From Ureibacillus massiliensis 4400831 = CIP 108448 = CCUG 49529 (lineage in GTDB: Bacteria > Bacillota > Bacilli > Bacillales_A > Planococcaceae): a stretch of 37,932 bases of DNA. The notes beneath the pieces were generated by a model. It searched no databases. It was not told the origin of the DNA and saw nothing but the letters and a program-made list of their open reading frames with translations. Made by a program: the position numbers and the translations under genes. Location: contig NZ_JPVQ01000034.1 in NCBI RefSeq assembly GCF_000772965.1, forward strand, positions 1-37,932. The letters run 5' to 3'. Shown one piece after another: positions 25,171 through 35,111 of this stretch. Within the stretch, counting starts at the first letter, position 1. The number at the start of each line of letters is the position of its first letter.

Positions 25171-26091
25171 ATGCTTAATTTTTTTGTAACACTTGTTAAT
25201 ACGATTGGTATTCCTGTAATTATCGTAGGTACGAATAAAGCAATCTCAGTGTTACAGAGTGAGTTTAGACAAGCTAGACATGGGAGTGATCAAGGAGATA
25301 TGGTTTGGTCACAAATGCCACATGACGCATCGTGGGATTTATTTATGGATGGGATGTGGGAGTATCAGTGGACAACCGAATATACACCTCTATCATCTGA
25401 ACTCAGCGAATTGATTTACGAGGAGAGCCAAGGAATTCTCGACATTGCAGTGAAACTTTTCATGTTATCACAGGTAAGAGCTATTGCAACTGGAGAAGAA
25501 AAATTAAGTAAACAAATGATCAAACAAGTGGCTAGCGATAGTCTTAGACTGGTTAAGTCTATGCTAGAAGCATTAAGGTCAGGAATTCCAAGCGAAATCG
25601 CCAAATATGAGGATATTCGACCAATTGATATGGATGAGGAAATGGAAAAATATAAAGGCTCCATAGATTTACAAGAGAAGATTCGCATTCAAAAGAAAAT
25701 CCAAGAACAAAAGCGAGTGAAAAAGGAACAATCTCTTTTAGAAGAAGTAACGTTGCAACTATTATCCATGGATTTCGAACCAAAAGAAGTTCAGAGTGCT
25801 ATTAAAAAAGTGCTCAAACAATTTGGGGAAGACATTGAAAAATCAATTGTGCTGAAAGAGGCTGTAAAATTGCTTATTGATAAAGATGAAAAGAAAGCGG
25901 ATAGTCCAAGTAAGAAAAAGAGAGCAACGCCATCAAGTGAAAATTATTTAGTCTGCTTAATGCACGAAGCAAGACAGAAGAAGAAATCTGTCTATGAATA
26001 TTTTCTTGATCAAGGAATCATTAAAAAACCATTAGATGAGTTATGGGAGGATAAAGAAGTTGCTACATTGGTTTACGACGCCATATCCTGA
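25171..26091 (+). pseudogene. tnsC: C-terminal part of TnsC transposition regulator
   Basis: About 306 codons matching the C-terminal part of TnsC, the AAA+ ATPase that links target-selection TnsD to the TnsA/B transposase. MLNFFVTLVNTIG and IPVIIVGT (sensor-1 region), FRQARHGSDQGDMVW, then SQGILDIAVKLFMLSQVRA and SMLEALRSGIPSEIAKYEDI are family features. The Walker A and B motifs are missing: the sequence before MLNFF is unrelated, and the 5' piece is inverted next to it. An ATG at 25141 or 25171 could allow a truncated product, which could not act as an ATPase. It overlaps tnsD by 32 bases, as in an intact operon. Confidence 0.82.
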
Positions 26092-27628
26092 TGAATTGCT
26101 TTACAGTGTGTTTGCAAGATATCATGTCAGATCAGGAAATACAAGTCCTAAAATGGCGATCGAAGAACTGTTCGGAAAACGAACAGTTCGTTCAGTTTGG
26201 GATTTACCTGCTAACTTAAATGTGTTATTGAATCAAATTGGTTCCTATTGGAATGAAGAAAAATTGATTAATAATCATACAATGTATCCTTATTATGCCT
26301 CCTTTTTACTTCCGAAACAGGCAAAACAAGTGAAAAAATCTATGTTTGATAGTGATGGAAGTACAATCCATACCCGTATTGGTGTTGCTGCAAGCAATGT
26401 GAAAGTAAAAACCAATCTTTTGGTATGCAGTGACTGTATTAAAGAAGATATGGAAACTCATGGTGAAACGTATTGGCGGCGGGTTCATCAAGCCCCAGGC
26501 GTTTTTATTTGTCCGAAACATGAAACGGTGCTAGAGAAAACAACCGTTTCAGCAAAATCCGAAAACCAGCATGAGTTTATTGTTGCTACTCCTTTTGTTG
26601 AAAGAAAAAAAGTTAATCTTAATGGTTTAAATGATGAAGATATTCAGTTCTTGGTAAAGGTTGCAAAAGTGACAGAATCGCTTCTAAACAATCCCCATCT
26701 TCAAACAAATGATAATACTATTCGGAATAAATACTTGGAACTATTAAAGCAGAAGGGATACGCAAATATTAACGGATTTATAAAACGGGAAAGGTTATAT
26801 CAAAGTTTTGGGGTAAAATTCTCCGACACTATATTAGAACTATTGCAATCTGCTGTGACGTTCAAAGAATCCGATTGGTTAACGATGGTTTTTCAAAAGC
26901 ACCGTAAATCCTTTCATCCGATTCGGCATTTGTTAGTAATGATGTTTTTGGAAACGGATTTGGAGCATTTGCTTGGTAAAAATGAATTCCTCCCATTTGG
27001 TAAAGGACCATGGTTATGTTTGAATGTAGCTTGTCCGAACTATCATAAGCGTGTTGTAAAGGATTTACGAATTACATTGGATTATGGTACAAGGAAGCCT
27101 GTTGGAACCTTTCAATACGATTGTGGCTTTATTTATTCAAGAAAAGGTCCCGATCGAAATGAAGAAGATAAATTTCGAATTGGCACAATAAAAGAATACG
27201 GTCATGTTTTGAAGAAAAAGCTGACCGAAGCAGTTAATGAAGGTAAAACACTTGCTGAGATTTCAAGGGAATTTCAAGCAGACCGTGGAACAATCAAAAA
27301 ATACGCAGCTAAATTGAATTTAAATGTTCTATGGAAGACTCCAAAAATAGAAGCAGAAATCGTTCAAGGTCCAATTGAAGATTTAGAGAAGCAAGTACAA
27401 TTAAGAAAAGAGAAATGGATGGAAATTCAAGAGTTGTATCCCGAGAAGTCTAAAACGGAACTCAGAAAACTGGTACCTGATGTTTATGCTTTTTTGTATC
27501 GTAATGACCGAGACTGGCTAAATGAATTTTCACCAATCAAGAACAAAATTCAGACTCCTAACCACCGAGTTGATCGAATTATGCCAATATTAATTATAAA
27601 ACCAAACTGTTACTTTTATAGTTTTTAG
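26060..27628 (+). pseudogene. tnsD: TnsD/TniQ target-selection protein, C-terminally truncated
   Basis: TnsD binds the end of glmS and brings Tn7 to attTn7. The start is probably TTG at 26060 behind GGGAGG (26045-26050), giving MLHWFTTPYPDELLYSVFARYHVRSGN, the usual TniQ beginning; the ATG at 26036 is less typical. Zinc-finger residues are seen in CSDCIKEDMETHGETYWRRVHQ...CPKH and CLNVACPNYH. Family-like sequence ends at RVD (27574); the last 17 codons are unrelated. The missing C-terminal DNA-binding part lies on the opposite strand at 24647-25020. It ends about 180 bases from the glmS stop codon. Tn7 tns genes normally point away from glmS, but this one points towards it, which supports an inversion. 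Confidence 0.85.
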
Positions 27629-27716
27629 TAAATTACACTTAATAAATACTATTGGAGGTAAAAACAAGAAAACCTTGATACAGCGGGGTTTATCGCAGTA
27701 CCAAGGTGAACCTTTG

Positions 27717-27785
27717 TGTCATAACAACTTATAATTAGATGTCAAATATAATTATAAGTTGTGACAGTATTAGTTATAACTCACA
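27717..27785. repeat. Inverted repeats at the glmS-proximal transposon end
   Basis: TGTCATAACAACTTATAATTA (27717-27737) and TAATTATAAGTTGTGACA (27749-27766) are inverted and differ only by three bases. A further ACTCACA lies at 27779-27785. Tn7-type ends read TGT...ACA, so the terminus is probably the ACA at 27766 or at 27785, 39 or 20 bases from the glmS stop. The repeats could be TnsB-binding sites or a hairpin beyond glmS. Bases 27629-27716 contain no gene. Confidence 0.5.
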
Positions 27786-27805
27786 ATTTTGTTATAAATA
27801 ACTCC

Positions 27806-29608
27806 CTACTCAACAGTCACTGATTTTGCCAAGTTACGTGGTTTATCGACGTCACAGCGGCGGTGTAATGCAGCGTAATAGCTTATTAATTGTAATGGTA
27901 CGACTGTTACAAGTGGTGTTAATAATGAATGGACTTTTGGGATGACTAGGCGGTCGCCTTCTTCCTCTAAGCCTTCCATTGAAATGATGCATGCGTTAGC
28001 TCCGCGCGCAACGACTTCTTTTACATTACCACGAATGTTTAATGCCACTTGTTCTTGTGATACTAAGGCAAATACAGGAGTTCCTTCTTCGATTAAAGCA
28101 ATTGTTCCGTGCTTTAATTCCCCACCAGCAAAACCTTCTGCTTGGATATAGGAAATCTCTTTTAGCTTCAGTGCGCCTTCTAAGCTTACATAGTAATCCA
28201 GGTTACGGCCAATAAAGAATGCATTTCGAGCAATTTTTAAGTAGTCTTCTGCAATTTGCTCTAATTCGTCTTTTGAATCAACCATTGTTTGAATGCCATT
28301 TGCTGCAATTGCTAACTCTTGTTTTAAGTCAAAATCAATATCTTTACCAGTTGATTGAGCCGTCACATATGCAGCTAATGCTAATACAGCTACTTGTGCT
28401 ACATACGCTTTTGTTGAAGCAACGGCAATCTCTGGACCAGCATGTAATAATAACGTGTAGTCTGCTTCACGAGAAAGAGTTGAACCAGGAACATTTGTAA
28501 TTGTTAAAGCTGGGTAGCCCATTTCTTTAATTTTCACTAACACTTGACGGCTATCAGCAGTTTCACCAGATTGAGTGATGAAAATGAATAATGGTTTCTC
28601 TGATAGTAAAGGAACGTTATAACCAAACTCACTTGAAATATGAACCTCTACAGGAATCCCTGCGATTTTCTCAAAGAACTGTTTCCCAATTAAGCCTGCG
28701 TGATAACTTGTTCCCGCTGCAATAATGTATAAACGATCAGCTTCTTTTAATGCTGTTAAAATATTTTCATCAATTGCAAGTTCGCCATTTACATCGCTAT
28801 ACTCTTGGATGATTTTACGTACAACACCTGGTTGCTCATCCATTTCTTTTAACATGTAGTGTGGATATGTCCCTTTTTCGATGTCGCTTGCATCTAATTC
28901 TGCTTTGAATGGTTTACGATCAATTTCGCGACCATCTAAAGTTGTAATCTCCACTCTATCTCTATGAACAAGAACTACTTCTTTATCGCGTAACTCGATA
29001 TATTGATCTGTTACTTGAAGCATAGCCATTGCATCAGATGCAACTACATTAAAGCCATCACCTACACCTACTAATAAAGGTGATTTATTTTTAGCAACGA
29101 AAATTGTATCTTCGTCTTCTTTATCTAATAATGCGAGAGCATATGAACCATGTACTAAAGATAATGTTTTACGAAATGCTTCTACTGTTGTTAAGCCTTC
29201 ATTTGCAAATAATTCTACTAATTGAACGATTACTTCAGTATCTGTATCAGATTGCATTTGAATACCTTTTAAATAAGCTTTTTGTAATAAGTGATAGTTC
29301 TCGATTACACCATTGTGCACTAAAGTAAAACGTCCTGAAGCACTTTGGTGAGGGTGAGCATTTAGTTTATTTGGTACACCGTGTGTTGCCCAACGCGTAT
29401 GACCAATACCGATTGTAGCTGTAACATCATCATCTACAGCTGTACGTAAGTCTGCAATACGACCTTTTTCTTTGAAAACTGTCACGCCTTCTTCATTTCG
29501 AACCGCGATACCCGCCGAATCATAGCCACGGTATTCTAGTTTCTCTAACCCTTTTAATAAAATTTCCTTTGCGTCTAGCGCACCATTATATCCAACGATT
29601 CCACACAT
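27806..29608 (-). CDS. glmS: Glutamine-fructose-6-phosphate aminotransferase (isomerizing)
   Basis: A 600-residue GlmS makes glucosamine-6-phosphate from fructose-6-phosphate and glutamine, the first step of cell-wall amino sugar synthesis. The start is the ATG at 29608, giving MCGIVGYNG with the catalytic N-terminal Cys; GGAGGA stands eight bases upstream. The Ntn amidotransferase domain fills residues 1-240 ([16 protein letters not shown]). Two SIS isomerase domains follow ([29 protein letters not shown]), ending [12 protein letters not shown], the conserved end recognised by TnsD. A glmS ribozyme precedes it. The sequence is intact; the insertion lies outside the coding region. Confidence 0.97.
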   Translation of the reverse strand: MCGIVGYNGALDAKEILLKGLEKLEYRGYDSAGIAVRNEEGVTVFKEKGRIADLRTAVDDDVTATIGIGHTRWATHGVPNKLNAHPHQSASGRFTLVHNGVIENYHLLQKAYLKGIQMQSDTDTEVIVQLVELFANEGLTTVEAFRKTLSLVHGSYALALLDKEDEDTIFVAKNKSPLLVGVGDGFNVVASDAMAMLQVTDQYIELRDKEVVLVHRDRVEITTLDGREIDRKPFKAELDASDIEKGTYPHYMLKEMDEQPGVVRKIIQEYSDVNGELAIDENILTALKEADRLYIIAAGTSYHAGLIGKQFFEKIAGIPVEVHISSEFGYNVPLLSEKPLFIFITQSGETADSRQVLVKIKEMGYPALTITNVPGSTLSREADYTLLLHAGPEIAVASTKAYVAQVAVLALAAYVTAQSTGKDIDFDLKQELAIAANGIQTMVDSKDELEQIAEDYLKIARNAFFIGRNLDYYVSLEGALKLKEISYIQAEGFAGGELKHGTIALIEEGTPVFALVSQEQVALNIRGNVKEVVARGANACIISMEGLEEEGDRLVIPKVHSLLTPLVTVVPLQLISYYAALHRRCDVDKPRNLAKSVTVE

Positions 29609-29744
29609 ATGATTTATCCTCCATGATGCCAAATTAACTTCTTTTTGATGAAACACAAAAAAGACAATGCAAAAGGTATTTACAAATTGCATATTTGATA
29701 GGAATTCTGTCTAATTCTTATCTCCCTAAGCATTGTAAGTGTAC

Positions 29745-29922
29745 TTGGCATGTTCAATTGTATTTGCCTTTTCGTTCTTCTGTCCATAAAATCACTTTTA
29801 TGTTTTAAAACGAAAGTAACAATCGGGCATCTCGATCGGGAGGCATCCGCCGAAAATTCGATAACCTCCACCTCGTCAACTAAGGATTCATGACCGTCCG
29901 ATTTCCTTAGCTCAGGCGCTGT
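29745..29922 (-). ncRNA. glmS ribozyme/riboswitch
   Basis: On the minus strand AGCGCC (29920-29915) is followed by the P2-P2.1 region ending GACGAGGTGGAGGTTATCGA, then GGCGGATGCCTCCCG, the strongly conserved core of the glmS self-cleaving ribozyme. Cleavage is expected between the A and G of AGCGCC (29920/29919) with glucosamine-6-phosphate as cofactor, destabilising glmS mRNA. The 3' limit (P3/P4) is approximate. The rest of 29609-29744 is leader sequence. Confidence 0.93.
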
Positions 29923-29997
29923 AATTGTTTTCCGATTTTTTTATAATGCGCACCGTTTCCCTCCTTTTAGCGCAGGTTGCTTATTACAAGCAATTTC

Positions 29998-30026
29998 ATC
30001 ATACAGAATATGCAAGTTTTCGTCAA
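29998..30026 (-). promoter_or_regulatory. glmS promoter
   Basis: On the minus strand TTGACG (30026-30021) and TATGAT (30003-29998) are 17 bp apart, about 80 bases before the ribozyme cleavage site. This is a good SigA-type match. Confidence 0.75.
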
Positions 30027-30061
30027 TAATATGTGTACTAAGTACAAATAAACTCTTAAAA

Positions 30062-30107
30062 TAAAAGAAAAAATTTCCACTAGATGTATTCATTTTCTAG
30101 TGGAAAT
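30062..30107 (-). terminator. Terminator downstream of the PfpI gene
   Basis: ATTTCCACTAG (30073-30083) and CTAGTGGAAAT (30097-30107) form a perfect 11-bp stem, T-rich tail on the minus strand. It separates the upstream gene from glmS. Confidence 0.85.
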
Positions 30108-30200
30108 CGTACTTATTATATTAAAATGAGTTGGAAAATGTGACAGCATGAAAACATTTTCACGATTTGCGAAAGTTATATTACGCTTCGTAAACCTTCA

Positions 30201-30725
30201 TTACAAATCCTTTTCTTTTAATAAATTTACAATTTCACGGTTAAAAGCAGGTAAGTCTTGAGGCGTTCTGCTTGTCACGAGTTGCTTTTGACATACCACA
30301 ACTTCTTCATCATGGAATTTTGCCCCTGCATTTTCTAAATCAACACGTATAGATTTATATCCTGTAATATCTCTTCCATCAATGGATCTTGCTGTAATGA
30401 GTAGTTGTGGACCATGACAAATTGCAAAGACAGGCTTCATTTCACTCATGAACGATTTCGTAAATGCTACAACGCGATCATCGTCACGCAATAGGTCAGG
30501 TGAGAAGCCTCCAGGAATAAATAAAGCATCAAAATCTTCTGGTTTTACATCTGAAACACCAAAATCAATTTCTACCCTTACTTCTCCTTGCTTCCCTCGT
30601 ACGGCCTTATTTCCTTCTTTATCAATCGTCACCACAGTATGCCCAGCTTCCTCTAATGCCTCTTTTGGACTTGTAAATTCAATGTCCTCAAATAAATCCG
30701 TTATTAACGTAGCAATTTTAGCCAT
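30201..30725 (-). CDS. DJ-1/PfpI family protein (YfkM-like)
   Basis: A 174-residue member of the PfpI/DJ-1 class of glutamine amidotransferase-like proteins. The nucleophile elbow is AICHGPQLL with the reactive cysteine and adjacent histidine, and FIPGGFSPD carries the oxyanion part. Relatives include the B. subtilis general stress protein YfkM and deglycase/protease PfpI proteins; the actual activity (glyoxalase, deglycase or protease) cannot be told here. It has an AAAGGAG site and its own terminator and lies between glmM and glmS, which is not its usual place in B. subtilis. Confidence 0.88.
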   Translation of the reverse strand: MAKIATLITDLFEDIEFTSPKEALEEAGHTVVTIDKEGNKAVRGKQGEVRVEIDFGVSDVKPEDFDALFIPGGFSPDLLRDDDRVVAFTKSFMSEMKPVFAICHGPQLLITARSIDGRDITGYKSIRVDLENAGAKFHDEEVVVCQKQLVTSRTPQDLPAFNREIVNLLKEKDL

Positions 30726-30810
30726 TGCAATCTCTCCTTTTTTCTTAATTCACAAATACTATGGACGAAAAGGAGGGTAATTAAACGCGATATGATGTTC
30801 ATTTGAATAT

Positions 30811-30841
30811 AAAAAACCCAGTATATTTAATCTACTGGGTT
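30811..30841 (-). terminator. Terminator of the cdaA-cdaR-glmM operon
   Basis: AACCCAGTA (30815-30823) and TACTGGGTT (30833-30841) form a 9-bp stem with a T-run on the minus strand, ten bases after the glmM stop. Confidence 0.88.
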
Positions 30842-30850
30842 CATTTTATA

Positions 30851-32200
30851 TTAGGCTAGGCCCATTTCTTCTTTAACAACAGCTGCAATACGATTTACAT
30901 AGCTTTCACATTGTTCTTCTGTTGCAGCTTCTACCATTACTCTAACTAAAGGTTCTGTTCCAGAAGGACGTACTAGTACGCGCCCGTTTCCAGCAAGCTC
31001 TGCTTCTACTTCAGCAATTACATTTGCCACTTTTTCATTTTGTGTAACAGCATGTTTATCAGTTACTCTTATATTCACTAAGCGTTGTGGGTAAACTACC
31101 ATTTCAGCTGCTAGTTCAGAAAGACGTTTTTTCGTAACCTTCATAATGTTCACTAATTGAATTGCTGTCAGTAATCCGTCGCCCGTCGTATTATAATCTA
31201 AGAAAATAATATGACCTGATTGCTCTCCACCTAAGTTATAGTTGTTTTTACGCATTTCTTCTACTACATAGCGGTCACCAACAGCGGTTTTTACACTTGC
31301 CATACTGTTTGCTTCAAGTGCTTTATAGAATCCCATATTGCTCATAACTGTTGAAACAATCGTATTTTGTTTTAAACGACCTTTTATGTTCAAATATTTA
31401 CCGATGATAAACATAATTTGATCGCCATCAACGATTTTCCCGTTCTCATCAACTGCAATTAGTCGATCCCCATCGCCATCAAAAGCTAATCCGATATGTG
31501 CTTCTCGCTCAACAACAAACGCTGCCAGTTTTTCTGGGTGTGTTGATCCGACACCATCATTAATATTTAAACCGTCCGGAGAAGACCCCATTGACGAAAT
31601 GTCTGCTTCTAAATCTGCAAAAAGATGTGTAGCTAATGAAGATGTTGCACCATGGGCACAATCCAATGCAACATGAATTCCCATGAAGTCTTCATCAACT
31701 GTTTGTTTTAAGTATGAAATATATTTTTGACCGCCTTCGAAGTAGTCACTAACGGTACCTAAATCCCCACCAATCGGGCGAGGTAATGTATCTTCTTCTG
31801 AATCAAGGATGTTTTCAATTTCTTCTTCCTGTGCATCAGTCAATTTAAAGCCATCTGGACCAAAAAATTTTATCCCATTATCTGCAACTGGGTTATGAGA
31901 TGCAGAAATCATTACTCCAGCATCAGCGTTCATTATACGTGTTAAATAGGCTACTCCTGGTGTTGTGATAATTCCTAATCGCATTACTTCAACGCCTATT
32001 GAAAGTAATCCTGCAACAAGTGCTCCTTCTAACATATGACCTGAGATTCTTGTATCTCGACCTATAATTACTTTAGGGCGTCCTGTAGCATGTTTCGTTA
32101 AGACATATCCACCAACTCGTCCGAGCTTAAAAGCGAGCTCTGGTGTTAGCTCTGTATTCGCAACACCACGGACCCCATCAGTTCCAAAATATTTTCCCAT
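30851..32200 (-). CDS. glmM: Phosphoglucosamine mutase
   Basis: A 449-residue GlmM interconverts glucosamine-6-phosphate and glucosamine-1-phosphate, the step after GlmS. The start [10 protein letters not shown] is typical; the phosphoserine loop is [17 protein letters not shown]; the metal-binding loop is [13 protein letters not shown]; the sugar-binding segment GGEQSGH and the phosphate-binding loop [12 protein letters not shown] follow. A GAAGGAGAG site precedes the ATG. It follows cdaR by about 110 bases. In Firmicutes GlmM can bind and inhibit CdaA, which explains the co-location. Confidence 0.97.
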   Translation of the reverse strand: MGKYFGTDGVRGVANTELTPELAFKLGRVGGYVLTKHATGRPKVIIGRDTRISGHMLEGALVAGLLSIGVEVMRLGIITTPGVAYLTRIMNADAGVMISASHNPVADNGIKFFGPDGFKLTDAQEEEIENILDSEEDTLPRPIGGDLGTVSDYFEGGQKYISYLKQTVDEDFMGIHVALDCAHGATSSLATHLFADLEADISSMGSSPDGLNINDGVGSTHPEKLAAFVVEREAHIGLAFDGDGDRLIAVDENGKIVDGDQIMFIIGKYLNIKGRLKQNTIVSTVMSNMGFYKALEANSMASVKTAVGDRYVVEEMRKNNYNLGGEQSGHIIFLDYNTTGDGLLTAIQLVNIMKVTKKRLSELAAEMVVYPQRLVNIRVTDKHAVTQNEKVANVIAEVEAELAGNGRVLVRPSGTEPLVRVMVEAATEEQCESYVNRIAAVVKEEMGLA

Positions 32201-32311
32201 TAGTTATTCTCTCCTTCAATGCTAGTCATTTGTGTTAATGCTAGACATTCAATGCCTCATCCTGTTAATTCCAATTTATCGAACTCTTTTTCTCAAAAGG
32301 TCTAGAATCTA

Positions 32312-33346
32312 TTATTCAGTTGGAATTTGTTCTGTATTGTTTTCTATAATTTCGTCTGTTTGTTCTTCTTCATTGGTTTGTTCAGTTTCTGTCGGTTCTT
32401 CTTCAGGTACTTGTGTTACATTAGCTTGTACTAAAATGGTTTCAGAAGAAACTTTTGTTGCACCATTTGGCACAACTAAATTCACCTCATACTCACCTGT
32501 TTGTGTAATTTCGGTCACGTCAAATTCTACGACTAATTCTGTGAGTCCGTCAACAATAGATTTTGGACCAAACACTTTTACAGATTCTGTTGTCGTCGAT
32601 ATACGATTAATGAGTACATCTTCTGAAGGCGTTCCAGTCTGAACTATCCTTATCGGGATATCTTTACTATATTCAGCGATATCTACCCTTACTTTCACTT
32701 TTGAAGGCTCTACTAAAACATCGAGTTTATTTAAATTACTATCTAAAACTTTCACATCTGCATCTTGCTCGAATGAAGAGTTTATTCCGGGATTACCTGT
32801 TACAGTAGCTTTTACGTAATTTATACTGCCAATCACACTCTTAGCACCTGTAACAAATACAGTACTAGGCTCTGCAGTCATTCCTTGAAGTACATATGCC
32901 TCATCAATCAGATTATGATTCATTTCCGGCTCTACACGTAATTCAGCAGTGACTCGTTCTTCAATAATGATGTCGACTGTTTCTGGATTTATTTTTACAG
33001 ATAACTTATCGGAAAAGGCTTCGTGTTTTATCCTCACCGTATGTTCACCGATTAATAGGTCATTTAAATCAACAAAGACCTTATAATCCTTTTGAAGCTT
33101 CGTGTTTAAAACGATTTGTAATGGACCTTCAATGGTAACATCCACTGTTTCTGGCAATCCCGATACAATTAGATTATCTGAATCATAATACACTTCTAGT
33201 GGCACGTCTGTGAGAATATCCACATGATTATTTGCTGTTGAAGAAATTCCTTCATCCAACAGTGATTTTACGTAGAAGAACATGACAATTGCCAATACTA
33301 ATGCTGTGACTCTGAGTATCCAAGGACTATCAAATAGTTTATCCAT
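32312..33346 (-). CDS. cdaR: CdaR (YbbR domain) regulator of CdaA
   Basis: A 344-residue extracytoplasmic protein with an N-terminal membrane anchor (LRVTALVLAIVMFFYV) followed by about four YbbR repeats and an acidic, Glu/Thr-rich tail. I start it at the ATG at 33346, with GGAGGGG eight bases upstream, so it overlaps cdaA by eight bases; an upstream in-frame start at 33403 would lie deep in cdaA. CdaR modulates the diadenylate cyclase CdaA. Confidence 0.93.
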   Translation of the reverse strand: MDKLFDSPWILRVTALVLAIVMFFYVKSLLDEGISSTANNHVDILTDVPLEVYYDSDNLIVSGLPETVDVTIEGPLQIVLNTKLQKDYKVFVDLNDLLIGEHTVRIKHEAFSDKLSVKINPETVDIIIEERVTAELRVEPEMNHNLIDEAYVLQGMTAEPSTVFVTGAKSVIGSINYVKATVTGNPGINSSFEQDADVKVLDSNLNKLDVLVEPSKVKVRVDIAEYSKDIPIRIVQTGTPSEDVLINRISTTTESVKVFGPKSIVDGLTELVVEFDVTEITQTGEYEVNLVVPNGATKVSSETILVQANVTQVPEEEPTETEQTNEEEQTDEIIENNTEQIPTE

Positions 33347-34175
33347 TCTTTTTACCCCTCCAAGTCCACTTAGAGGATAGATCCGATTCATGCTCCGGAC
33401 CAAACCACATAGTTCTTAATTGAGTTTCAAATTCTTCTAAAGAAAGATTGCGATATAAATCACCATTTTTTGTTAAACTAATGCCACCAGTTTCTTCAGA
33501 AACAATAATTGTAACTGCATCTGTCACTTCACTAAGGCCCAGTGCTGCTCGGTGCCGTGTTCCTAATTCTTTGGAAATAAATGTACTTTCTGAAAGCGGT
33601 AAGTAACAAGCTGCTGCTGCTACTTTTGTTTTTTGTATAACAACCGCACCATCATGTAACGGTGTATTTGGTATGAATATATTAATCAGCAATTCCGAAC
33701 TAATATCTGCATTCATTTTTATCCCTGTTTCAATATATTCAGTTAATCCTGTTTCATTTTCAATAGAGATAAGTGCTCCAATTCGGCGTTTCGCCATATA
33801 ACTTACAGCTTTTTTCATCGCTTCGATTAGACGCGACTGTTCATCTTCTAATTGACTTGTAGAACGGCGGAATATCTTTCCTCTTCCAAGCTGTTCTAAT
33901 GCTCTTCTTATTTCAGGTGTAAATATAATTATGATTGCTATGAAACCAAAATCAATTACTTGTTGCAACATCCAACCTAGTGTATCTAGTCCTAAAACTT
34001 CTGTCGCAATTCTGGCAAATATGATGACGAATAGCCCTTTTAGTAATTGAACAGCTTTTGTTCCTTTAATAAGTGTAAGTAGTTTATATACAACGTACCA
34101 AACGAGAAGTACATCTAAAAAACTTATAATTATATTTACAGGTGTAAGGTCTGTAAATTGTTCAATAATCTGCAT
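33339..34175 (-). CDS. cdaA: Diadenylate cyclase CdaA
   Basis: A 278-residue membrane enzyme that makes c-di-AMP from two ATP. Three hydrophobic helices lie in the first 90 residues, followed by the DAC domain with its DGAVVIQ and GTRHRAALGLSE motifs. It forms the conserved cdaA-cdaR-glmM operon. The eight-base overlap with cdaR suggests coupled translation. c-di-AMP in Firmicutes controls potassium/osmolyte balance and wall integrity. Confidence 0.96.
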   Translation of the reverse strand: MQIIEQFTDLTPVNIIISFLDVLLVWYVVYKLLTLIKGTKAVQLLKGLFVIIFARIATEVLGLDTLGWMLQQVIDFGFIAIIIIFTPEIRRALEQLGRGKIFRRSTSQLEDEQSRLIEAMKKAVSYMAKRRIGALISIENETGLTEYIETGIKMNADISSELLINIFIPNTPLHDGAVVIQKTKVAAAACYLPLSESTFISKELGTRHRAALGLSEVTDAVTIIVSEETGGISLTKNGDLYRNLSLEEFETQLRTMWFGPEHESDLSSKWTWRGKKNG

Positions 34176-34345
34176 GTGGCATCCCCCACTTTAGTCTAGC
34201 TAATCCATTATCCAAAAACATAATGGTATACCCACATTTTTATGGCTAATTGATGGTTAACTTTTATTTATACATACTTTCTTAAACCACTTTAAAATAA
34301 ATCATGACGATAAAAACAGTATATCATATTTCATTTATTCTCCAT

Positions 34346-34385
34346 TATAAAAACACAACTCGATCACTTGCAATTGATCGAGTTG
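34346..34385 (-). terminator. Distal hairpin downstream of rsiW
   Basis: CAACTCGATCA (34356-34366) pairs with TGATCGAGTTG (34375-34385), 11 bp, with TGTTTTTAT on the minus strand. The rest of 34176-34425 has no gene and must include the cdaA promoter. Confidence 0.8.
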
Positions 34386-34425
34386 ATAAAAGCAAACTAC
34401 AGATACGATAATTTCCTTTTTAATC

Positions 34426-34459
34426 TGCTAAAAAAGCCCACCCTTTCGAGTAGACTTTT
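34426..34459 (-). terminator. Proximal terminator of sigW-rsiW
   Basis: On the minus strand AAAAGTCTAC and GGTGGGCTTTT pair (with G-U pairs) around a TCGAAA loop, T-run after it, 30 bases beyond the rsiW stop. Confidence 0.7.
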
Positions 34460-34489
34460 GTCATAATAGTTTATGAAATATTTTTACGG

Positions 34490-35098
34490 TTATTCAAAGA
34501 GTTCCATGAAATTACTACCCATTGATTTTATTTCATACCATAACCATTCAAAGGTTTCATCAATCTCTTCAATTTCCCCAGTTACAACTGCTGTGGAAGC
34601 CATATATTCGCCATTGATCACTGTTACATTCCCATCTACTTCGCCTTTTATTAGAATATCGCCATTTTTTACAACGATATCTCCTTTGACTATTTCTCCT
34701 TCGGGAACGATTACTGTTTTACCATCCACAACTAAGTTTGGCTGATTAGTAACTGCAAATTCGTCATCTGGATAACTACTGATTACCGATGCACTCATAA
34801 ATAAGAAGAACACCGCAACAGCAACCAAAATCGGATGTCGTCTGAACCATCTTTGAACACCTACTCGATTTCGTTCTTTTGGTAGGCGTTTCATAACCTC
34901 GCTTTCAAAATGTGGAGGTGCTTGTATATGTGCTGCACTTTTTACAAAAGCAATTGTGTCACTTAACTCGTGCATATGTTCCTTGCAAGAATAACAGTTT
35001 TGTAAATGCATTTTAAGTTGTTGTTCATGCTCACGACTAATATCACCATCAAGATATTCATGCATATAGTCAACTATGTTTGGTGGACACGTACTCAT
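34490..35098 (-). CDS. rsiW: Anti-sigma-W factor RsiW
   Basis: A 202-residue anti-sigma factor. The N-terminal zinc anti-sigma domain has H-x3-C-x2-C (HLQNCYSC, residues about 31-38) that holds SigW. A single transmembrane helix (ILVAVAVFFLFMSASVI, about 88-104) is followed by an extracytoplasmic domain with repetitive beta-like turns (GEIVKGDIVVKNGDILIKGE). Regulated proteolysis after envelope stress frees SigW. It lies 13 bases after sigW with a GTAGGAGG site. Confidence 0.94.
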   Translation of the reverse strand: MSTCPPNIVDYMHEYLDGDISREHEQQLKMHLQNCYSCKEHMHELSDTIAFVKSAAHIQAPPHFESEVMKRLPKERNRVGVQRWFRRHPILVAVAVFFLFMSASVISSYPDDEFAVTNQPNLVVDGKTVIVPEGEIVKGDIVVKNGDILIKGEVDGNVTVINGEYMASTAVVTGEIEEIDETFEWLWYEIKSMGSNFMELFE

Positions 35099-35111
35099 GC
35101 AAATTTACCTC

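Noticed and set aside
27942-29328. Plus-strand open frames opposite glmS
   Set aside because: They follow the codon pattern of glmS on the opposite strand and lack ribosome binding sites.
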